In this document: positions 34,845-42,800 of the stretch, one piece after another
Layout: every line of letters starts with the position of its first letter
Position numbering within the stretch: position 1 is the first letter of the stretch
Origin: Micromonospora sp. RHAY321
GTDB lineage: Bacteria; Actinomycetota; Actinomycetes; Mycobacteriales; Micromonosporaceae
Assembly (NCBI RefSeq): GCF_023896955.1
Contig: NZ_JAMHIW010000009.1
Location: forward strand, 62,001-126,000
Reading direction: 5' to 3'
Length of the DNA stretch: 64,000 nt
Notes under the pieces: generated by a model
The model's input: only the letters and a program-made list of their open reading frames with translations
What the model was told of the DNA's origin: nothing
Database searches by the model: none
Translations under genes and position numbers: made by a program

Positions 34845-35783
34845 TCAGCTGGAAGCGGTCTCAGCGATCAGGTAGTTGGCGACCAGGTTCTCGGCCGAGA
34901 AGATGACCGGCCCCTCGTCGACGATGGCGCAGCCGCAGAGCTGCTGCACGGACCGGAAGCTGACATTGCCGCCCGACGGCACGTTCAGCTGCACCACGTC
35001 CGGCGGGACACCGGTCGTCAGCTGCGAGAAGTCGGGGGTGTCGTGCCCGATGGCGTTGATGCAGAACTGGCAGAAGAACGACTGGATCAGGAAGGCCGCC
35101 GCGCCCACCGGCGCGCCGCCCAGGCCCGGCAACTGGTCGACGACGTTCGTACCCCATGCCGGGTTGGGCAGGTACCCGAGGCCGAGGCCGAGATTATTTC
35201 CCGTCGTCGCGATCAGGGCGGCGTCAACGACACCGGTGAAGGCCGAGTCACCGGTCCAGATGCCGGACCCGACCACCGACAGGCTGGGAGTGGATGCGTA
35301 CGGGTCGGGTGTGGCGCCCACCCCGGCGCCGATGCCGAGGAAGTCCGAGTCGTCCTCGGCGAACTGGTACGAGAAGCCGGCGATCGCCGCGGTGGCGTAC
35401 ATCGGGGGGCCGCCGGTGGACACCGGTGACGACGACGTGCCAGACGACATCTGGTCGACGGTGATGCCGTTCTGGTTCTGCAGGAACAGGCCGGGCGGGT
35501 TGGTGGAGCCGAGCCACGCGATGACCGCGACCTCGGCCCACGACCCGTCAAGGTCGACCTGGTCGAGGAGCATCTGCTGGTCGATGATGAGCGACGTGGT
35601 GCCGACGCCGGTGCCGTCGCGCGGGCGCAACGCGAGGCCGATCCGCTGGATGACCGTCCCCAGTTGCAGGGTTTGCAGGTTGAACTGCTGCAACGCGTAA
35701 GCGTAGGCACCGATCGTGCTCGGGAACGTGAATGTCGCCGAGCCGTTGCCGGTGATCATGCTGGTCTGGATGGCGATCGACAC
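34845..35783 (-). CDS. RHS-operon companion protein B (unknown, repeated beta module)
   Basis: The 312-aa protein has no signal peptide, membrane helix or recognised domain. Residues about 29-92 and 133-194 look like two copies of one beta-rich module, the second running AIAGFSYQFAEDDSDFLGIG to SVVGSGIWTG and GVVDAALIAT. A Cys-rich part follows (FFCQFCINAIGHDTPD, then LCGCAIVDE). It is the last gene of the RHS operon, 12 bases after companion A. The C-terminal AENLVANYLIAE may be one more strand. Function unknown; I infer a beta-sandwich partner of the giant protein. Confidence 0.7.
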   Translation of the reverse strand: MSIAIQTSMITGNGSATFTFPSTIGAYAYALQQFNLQTLQLGTVIQRIGLALRPRDGTGVGTTSLIIDQQMLLDQVDLDGSWAEVAVIAWLGSTNPPGLFLQNQNGITVDQMSSGTSSSPVSTGGPPMYATAAIAGFSYQFAEDDSDFLGIGAGVGATPDPYASTPSLSVVGSGIWTGDSAFTGVVDAALIATTGNNLGLGLGYLPNPAWGTNVVDQLPGLGGAPVGAAAFLIQSFFCQFCINAIGHDTPDFSQLTTGVPPDVVQLNVPSGGNVSFRSVQQLCGCAIVDEGPVIFSAENLVANYLIAETASS

Positions 35784-35795
35784 GATTTCCTCCGG

Positions 35796-36758
35796 TCAGG
35801 CGAACTGGGCGATCACGGACAGCGTCGCGCTGCTGTCCGAGCAGATGTAGTGGTGGGCCCCGGAATCCGGGTTGAACAGGTTGAGCACGACGCTTCCGGA
35901 GACGGTGGAGGCGCCGATGCTCAGGTCACCCGCCTGCATCACCTGGATCAGCTGGAACTCGGCGGTGTCGTCGTAGACGATGCTGACGTCCTGCAGCAGC
36001 AGCGCGGCTTGGGCGACCGACGAGTAGCCGGACGGAATGGTGAAGTCCACGAAGAACACTCCGGTCATGCCCTGCTGCCCCTCCGGAACGAGCCAGGTCA
36101 CGCTCGCCGCCTGCACGTCGAATCCGACGAGATCGGTGCCGTAGGAGAGGAGCCCGACGTCGACCGTGCCGGTGGTCGAGAAGTTCGTCAGGCCGACGCT
36201 GCCGTTGACCGTCACCTGGTTGCCCACGGGAGACGCCACGCTCGACGCGAGTGTGAGCCCGCCGATCTCGCCGGTGCCGTCGCTTGCGGCGACGGAAAAC
36301 CCGGAGAGGAAGGCCAGGCTTGTGGTGTTGTCCCCGATCGGGACGACCGACGAGTCCTGGCCGGAGGTCAGGCCGAAGGCTGTGGCACAGACCGGTGCCG
36401 ACGTGTACGGCGTGCCGATCACCGCCAGCACGCTGACCTGCGCGACGCTGCCCGGGCCGCTGTCGGAGTTGGGCGGGTCGATGGCGCTGTCGCCGTCATA
36501 GTCGGTGAGCATGACGTTGCCGCCGACGGCGACGACGGTGCCGATCAGATTGGGGGTGAGTGACACCCCGACCGCGCCCGCGTCCTCCGCCCACCAGAGC
36601 GAGTTGGTCTGGTAGTTCAGGACGAAGCCGCTCATCGCGACGGCGTACGCCAGGATCTGCTCGCCGCTGTCGATGTCCGCGGTGAAGTCGAACACCACCG
36701 GCGAGGCGAACGGGTTCGCGTCGGGCATCGCCTGAGTGCGGACACTGAGATGGGCCAC
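35796..36758 (-). CDS. RHS-operon companion protein A (unknown, three beta modules)
   Basis: The 320-aa protein lacks a signal peptide. Three repeats can be seen: residues 41-115 (SGFVLNYQTN, VGGNVMLTDYDGD, GSVAQVSVLAVIG), 150-206 (LSGFSVAASDGTGEIGG, VNGSVGLTNF, GTVDVGLLSYG) and 252-319 (LLLQDVSIVYD, VSGSVVLNLFNPDSG, ATLSVIAQF). Each ends in a V-x-V-x-hydrophobic strand. Its modules resemble those of companion B. It starts 51 bases after the RHS stop. No family recognised. Confidence 0.7.
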   Translation of the reverse strand: MAHLSVRTQAMPDANPFASPVVFDFTADIDSGEQILAYAVAMSGFVLNYQTNSLWWAEDAGAVGVSLTPNLIGTVVAVGGNVMLTDYDGDSAIDPPNSDSGPGSVAQVSVLAVIGTPYTSAPVCATAFGLTSGQDSSVVPIGDNTTSLAFLSGFSVAASDGTGEIGGLTLASSVASPVGNQVTVNGSVGLTNFSTTGTVDVGLLSYGTDLVGFDVQAASVTWLVPEGQQGMTGVFFVDFTIPSGYSSVAQAALLLQDVSIVYDDTAEFQLIQVMQAGDLSIGASTVSGSVVLNLFNPDSGAHHYICSDSSATLSVIAQFA

Positions 36759-36808
36759 GTCTCTCCTCTACGGGGTGCCGCCCCCGATCAGGGGCGGATG
36801 GAATCGGG

Positions 36809-39800
36809 TCAGGTGGCGTACCGGAGATCGCTGTAGCCGACGAAGGCACCGAGCACGACCGGCAGCGTCACCACGCCGAGTCCGGCGGCCGGCACCATGA
36901 CCTGGAACGGGTCCGCGCGCCACGCGGACTTCAGGGCGGAGACGGGAGCGAAGACTTCGTCGCCGGCGTTGACCGCCACACCCCCCAGGGGGGTCAGCGC
37001 GCCGAAGCCGGTGTACTCGAGGATTCCGACGGTCAGGCCGGTGGTGAGTGGGACATGGTTGATGGTGTTGGTGAGCAGCTGCTTCGTCGTGCCCTGCGCG
37101 GTGCCGCCCACGATCCCGGCGGCGAGGTTCGGCACCAGCCGGGGGCGTGCGTAGGTCCATGCCCGCTGGGCCCGGGAGGCTGGCGCGGCCTCCTCCGGTG
37201 CGGCTGCGGCATTCGGCTCGTGCGCCGCCGTGGGTTGGGCGTCCTGGGGGGCCGTCACCTCCTCGATATCGTCTGCGGCACCGGCGGGTGGCGGTGGCGC
37301 TGGCACGACGGGCGCGGTGCCCACCTGCTCCGGGACCTGACTCGCCGCCGCGCCGGCAGCCGACAGCCCGGCCGTGAACGCGGTGGCGATGCCGCCGGTG
37401 ATGAAGCCGCCCACCGTGCCGGCGGCCGCTCCGGCCCCGAACTCCTCGCCGAACGTCTTCGCGTTCCACATTCCCGGCGGCGTCTCCACGCTGTAGAGCA
37501 GGCCGCTGCCCGCGGCGCCCATCACCGCGCCGCCGACGGCGCCGATGCCGGCCCCGGTGGCGGTCGCGGCGAGGAGCCCCTGGGCGGCCATCGCCGCGGG
37601 CACCAGCGTCGCGGTCGCGCCGGCGCTGACGACCACGGTGGCCAGGACGACCAGGAAGAGGCCAAATTCGATGCTGCTTTCCTGAAGGGTCGTCAACTGG
37701 CCGCTCGGGTCGGTCAGCAGGGTCGGCTGGTTGCCGACGTAGACGTAGGGGCTGGCGTACTGGGCGGCCGGATCGGGGTTGAGGAACCGCGCGACGCACG
37801 GGTCGTAGAGCCGGGCCGGGAAGGCGTACAGGCCGGTCTCGGCGTCGAACTCCTGGCCGGTGAACAGGATCGGGAGGAAGCCCGGCGCCGGTTCGTGCGC
37901 GAGCACCTGGCGGCCGAACACGTCGAACGAGTACGCCGAGACCAGCGCTCCGGTGCTGTCCAGGACGAGCCGGGGGGAGCGGAGATGATCGGTCACCACG
38001 GAGTAGCGCTGGTTGCCGCGGACCATGGCGACCAGTCCGGTCGGGCCGTGCACCCAGGCGGTCGGCACACCTGACGGGTCCACGGTGAGCAGGGGGCCGG
38101 GCACACCGGCGTGCACATAGAGCGTTGGTGCGGAGTCGCCGCCGCGCCACTTCATCCGGCGGTGACCGTTCACGTCGTACGCGAAGGTCAGCGACTGTCC
38201 GGTCTGACCGTTGGTGATGGTTGCCGGCAGTGCCGTGGTGTCGAGGTAGCTGAGGGTCAGACCGTCGCCGCGTGCCTCGACCAGGCCGTTCGGTTGGTAC
38301 GTGTAGGTCGTGGGCTCGCCGCCGTCGGGGGTCACCGCGGCGAGTTGGTTCGTCCCGGGGGTGTAGGTGAAACAGGCGGGGCCGGAGCCGCCGGTGGCGA
38401 GGGTCTGGACGTTGCCGTTCCAGTCGCTGCAGCCGTCCGCGTCGACGTAGCCGACGTCGACCGATCGCGTGCCGGCCGCGTCGGCCGCGCAGAGCAACTG
38501 TTGCAGGGGGTCGTAGTCGTACCGCACGGAGGCGGCGTCCGCGACTCCCGCACCCGTCGTCGCCTCGACCAGCGTCGCGGGGTTGCCGGCGGGATCATAG
38601 GTGAGCGCGAGTGAGAAGGCGGCGTCGTCGGTCTGCACGCCGAAGGAGGTGAGCCGACCGACCGGGTCGTACGTGGCCGAGCCGGCGGGCAGATCGCCGT
38701 AGGTGTGGCTGATCGGGCGGCCGAGCGGGTTGTAGGTGAGCGTCACGAAAGGCACACCGTCGGCGTCGGTGATCGCCAGTACGTTGTCCCGGCCGTCGTA
38801 GGTGTAGGCGACGCCGCTGAGGCCGGTGGATGATCCCTCGGGGTAGCCGATCCAGGTGACCCGGCCCTGGTTGTCGAAGTCGTAGGTGGTGGTGAACGTG
38901 CCGAGCGTCGTGCCGCCCTGGCTCACCGTCGCTGTCCGGCTCGCCAGCACCCCGGTCGGAGCCCAGCCGTACGCCTCGGCGACCTGGTACTGCGAAGCGC
39001 CGGTTCCGGTGAGCGCCACCGTGGCGACGAGTTGGCCCAGCGCCGTCGGATCGGTTCCGTCGCCGTCGTAGGTCCAGCACCGGGTCTGTTGGTAGGGGAC
39101 CTGCGTCTGGTCCTGCGGCCAGGCTGGATCGTCGGCGTACTGCTGCAACTGGGCGGCGGTGGTGGGGGTCCAGTCGAACGTGACGGTACCGGCCGACAGG
39201 TGCCGGCCGAGCGCGTCCCACGTGTGGTAGGCGACCAGCCCGGCGGCTGCCGCCGCGGCGTCCTGGACGAAGCGCACCCGTCCACCGCTGTCGAACAGGT
39301 AGCGGATGGTGCCGGTGTCCGGCGCCGACTCCTGGATCAGCTGCCCGACCGTGTTCTCCTGCCGCACCAGCGTCTGCGCCGGGTCGTCGAACGTGAACGA
39401 GTCGGGCAGGGCGTGGGCGGTGCCGAGGGTGCCGTCGCCGTAGTTCGGCACGATCGTGTCGAGCGCGACCGCACCGCTGTCCGGGGTGAACCGCCCAGCG
39501 TGACGGCGGGAGGCGTCGAGCAGATGCGACATCGTCGTCTTCGTCTGACTGGTCCGCGTGACGAGGTGGAACGTCGTGTCCGGCGGGTCCAGGCCGTACG
39601 GCAGATCTCCCGCGTTGCTGCCATAGCCGAACTGCACGGTCGGACGGCTCGCCGGCGTGGTCGAGCCGAGGTCGACGATCGCCTGGTCCGCACCGGGAAA
39701 GCCGAGCTCGACCTGGCGGGCGAGTGGCGACGGCTCGAGCACCCAACGCCGGTACGGGTAGCCGCCGTCGTCGGTGTCGTTCGTCCCGTCGTACCAGTCG

Positions 39801-42800
39801 GCGACGTCGCCGCTCATCGTCGCGGTGCCGTCCAGCCCGGCGAGGAAGGTGGCCAGGTCGACCAGCCCGGGACGGTAGGTGAGCACGGGCAGGGACGCGC
39901 CGCTGCCGAAGAGCCCCGGCACCGGAAGCGTCTGCACGATCCTCCGATGCCGGCCGTCGCGGATCGACTGTGTGAGCAGGTAGTCCTCGTCGGTGAGCAG
40001 GTGCTCCTGGCGGGCGACCCCGGTCGCGTCGCTCTGCTTGACCCGCAGGGCCGGACCCGCGAGAACGACCAGGTTGGCCAGCCCGACAGCGTTGCACCCG
40101 GTGCTGATGCTCGGCGTGCCCTGAGCCTGGCTCGACTGGGCGAAGAGCAACTGCCCGTCGGCGTGGAACAGCAGCTGACCGCCGACCAGGGTGAGCAGGC
40201 ACCAGGTCGGTAGTCCCGGCACGGCGGCCAGGGCCGGGATCGTCGTGCCGTCGAGGGTGAGCAGCCACTGACCGCTGACGTGGTCGAAGGTGACCGTGGC
40301 GGCGTCGCCGACGGCGATCGCGAAGTCGTCGGTGAGTTCGAGCGGGCCGCCGCCGAGCGGGGCCAGCTCGACGTACACGGCGTACGTCGGGGGCAGCGGG
40401 CACGCGTAGCCGATGGAGTCGCTCTGCCCGGCCGACGCGTGCGCGAGGATCCCGGCGCTGGCGGCGAACGCCCCGACGCGTGACGGCGTCCACTCGGCTT
40501 GCCAGGCGTCGCCGTCCCGGAAGCTCTGGTAGCTGCCACCGAGCAGGCACCGGATCGCCAGGGACGCGTTCGGGTCGGTCGACGCGAACCCGGACGGATT
40601 GCCCCGCCGGGAGAGGTAGCTCAGCCGCATGGCAGAGGGCATGCCGGCGGAGGTGGTCTTGCCGACCTCGCGCAGGAAGGTGTCGCGGATGGTGTGCCAG
40701 GTGTGCCCGGCACGGTCGATCCGGTCGAGCGGGACCCGGCTCGTCGGGTCGTACGTGCGGGCGACGAGCTGCGCGGTCAACGGGGTCAGGGTCAGGTCGT
40801 CCACCCGAACCGGCACCGCCGTGGTGTTGGCGGCGGTGACGGAGAGCGTCGCCCCATCCGTCGACGCCGTGACGGTGATCGGCACGCACTGGTACGACCA
40901 GGCGCCCCCGGTGTCCGGAAACGGAAGCTCGACCACCGTGGGCGTGCCACCGACGGTGACGGTCAGGGTCCAGCCGGAGTCGGCCTGAACGAACCCGGGG
41001 TCGGTCTTGCACCAGGCGCTGAAGACGTAGGTTTCGCCCGCCCGTGGCGCGAGCGCTGCGCGGGCCGCGCCGGCGCCGGCGCCGGGCAGCAGCAGGCTGA
41101 CCGAGCCGGTGCGCGCCTCCGTCGTGTCCCAGGTGGCCCCGCCAGTCAGGGACCAGCCGCCCAGGTCCTCGTAGGGTTCGAAACCGCAGAAGGTGGCCTC
41201 GCCGTCGGCGAAGCTGGCGTTCGCGGCGTGCGCGACGTCGAGCAGCCCGTCGACCGAGGTGAGCGTCGCGTGTGCGGTGCCGGCGGGGTCGACCGATTCC
41301 AGGACCGACCCCCGTGCGTCCAGCACCGTCGCGGTGCTGGTCGTCAACCAGTACGCCGGGTCGGGGGCTCCGTCGAACGGGAAGATTCCGCTGTCCTGGC
41401 CCGACGGGTCGCCGCTCCACGCCCAGTGCTGCGTCGCGGCGAGCAGTGAGATCCCGGTGCCCGGTTGCGACCAGGGCGACCAGGTGGTGGCCGTCGAGCT
41501 GGCGGTGACCGGATCGGCGTCACCCACGGTGACCGTTTCCCGCACCGCCACGACGGGTTGCAGCAGGTTCGCCGCGAGCAGCGGAGGATAGACCTGGTGG
41601 CCGTAGCAGCGTTCCTCGACGTGCGTTTCGGCCGCCCCGGCGAGGGTGGTGAGCTGCCAGCAGCGTCCCACCACGACACCGGCGAACGGGGCTGGCAGCC
41701 CGGCTGGCAGGTAGGTGAGCGCGGTGACCATCGGGACCCCGTCCTGCCGCTGCACCACCGCCTCCGGTCGCACGTACCCGCCGAACAGCGGCAACGGCGA
41801 CGCGCCGGGCTGGGGAGACGAGCTGCGGGTGTCGAACATGGTCCACGCCGTGGTGCGGCTCTGCACCGCCGCGCCGGAGAAGGCCCGCACCGCGTCCGAC
41901 GGGTCCGGGTCACCGGTGTAGTCGAGGTTGTAGACCGCGTCGTTGCTGGGATCGTTCACCGACCAGTAGCGGTATCCGCCGTCGACCTGGAGGTACTGCA
42001 CGGTGGCGGCATCGCCGAGCGTGACGCCGCCGGCCGTGAAGGCCTGGGCGAGCCCGGGTGGGACGGGCTGCGGCGGGCCGGGCGACGCTGCCGGATCCAG
42101 TCCGAGCGCGGCGTCGAAGTCGGTGGCGAACTCGAACCCGCCGGAGAAGACGACGGCCTGCTGCAGGAGCCCGTCGAAGAGCATCTCGGTCGATCCGGGG
42201 ACCGTGCCGTTGAGGTAGGAGAAGACGGTACGGCCGTACGTCGACGTCGCCGGGTCGGTGGTGCCGTCGTACACCGCTGAGCGGTAGTACTTGACGACCT
42301 GCCCGGTCGGATCACACGTCGCGCTCGCGGGATTGAACTCGTACGCGGTCGAATACGTGCCGCCGAAGCCGTCGGTGACGGTGAGCGAGGCAACCGGATA
42401 GTCGGTGACCGGGCCGTTCATCGCCTGCCCGGCGTAGCGGAACACCTGGTAGGAGGATGCCTGGCTGAATCCGCCCTCGTTGGCTGCGTAGGCGACCAGG
42501 GACGACGGCCCGGACGCGAGCTGGCCGTCCGGATCGCCGGGCGACACACCCGGCACGTAGTAGGCCGAGCCGGCGAGCACGTCGGGGAGCGGCTGCAGCA
42601 CGCCGCCGTTGCGCAGAACGAGCAGCTGGACCGCGTCGTTCGCCGGGTCGGCCGCATCGGTGACCAGGTAGGCGAGGTAGCTCGGCGCCTGGTTGGCGAT
42701 GCTGCGGGAATCGACGTCGGCGGCGAGCTGCGAGGTGGAGGTCAGCTCAAAAACCGGCTGCTGGACCGAGTCGCACCAGGTGGTGGACGTGCCCCGGTAG

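Noticed and set aside
34845..36758. The two RHS companions as immunity proteins
   Set aside because: They are long, repeat-built and follow an RHS tail with no toxin motif; immunity genes are usually short and single. It remains unproven either way.
39032..41449. Long plus-strand open frames opposite the RHS gene
   Set aside because: They are mirror frames caused by high GC; the minus-strand RHS frame shows real motifs throughout, and the plus frames are Arg/Gly/Val-rich without domains.
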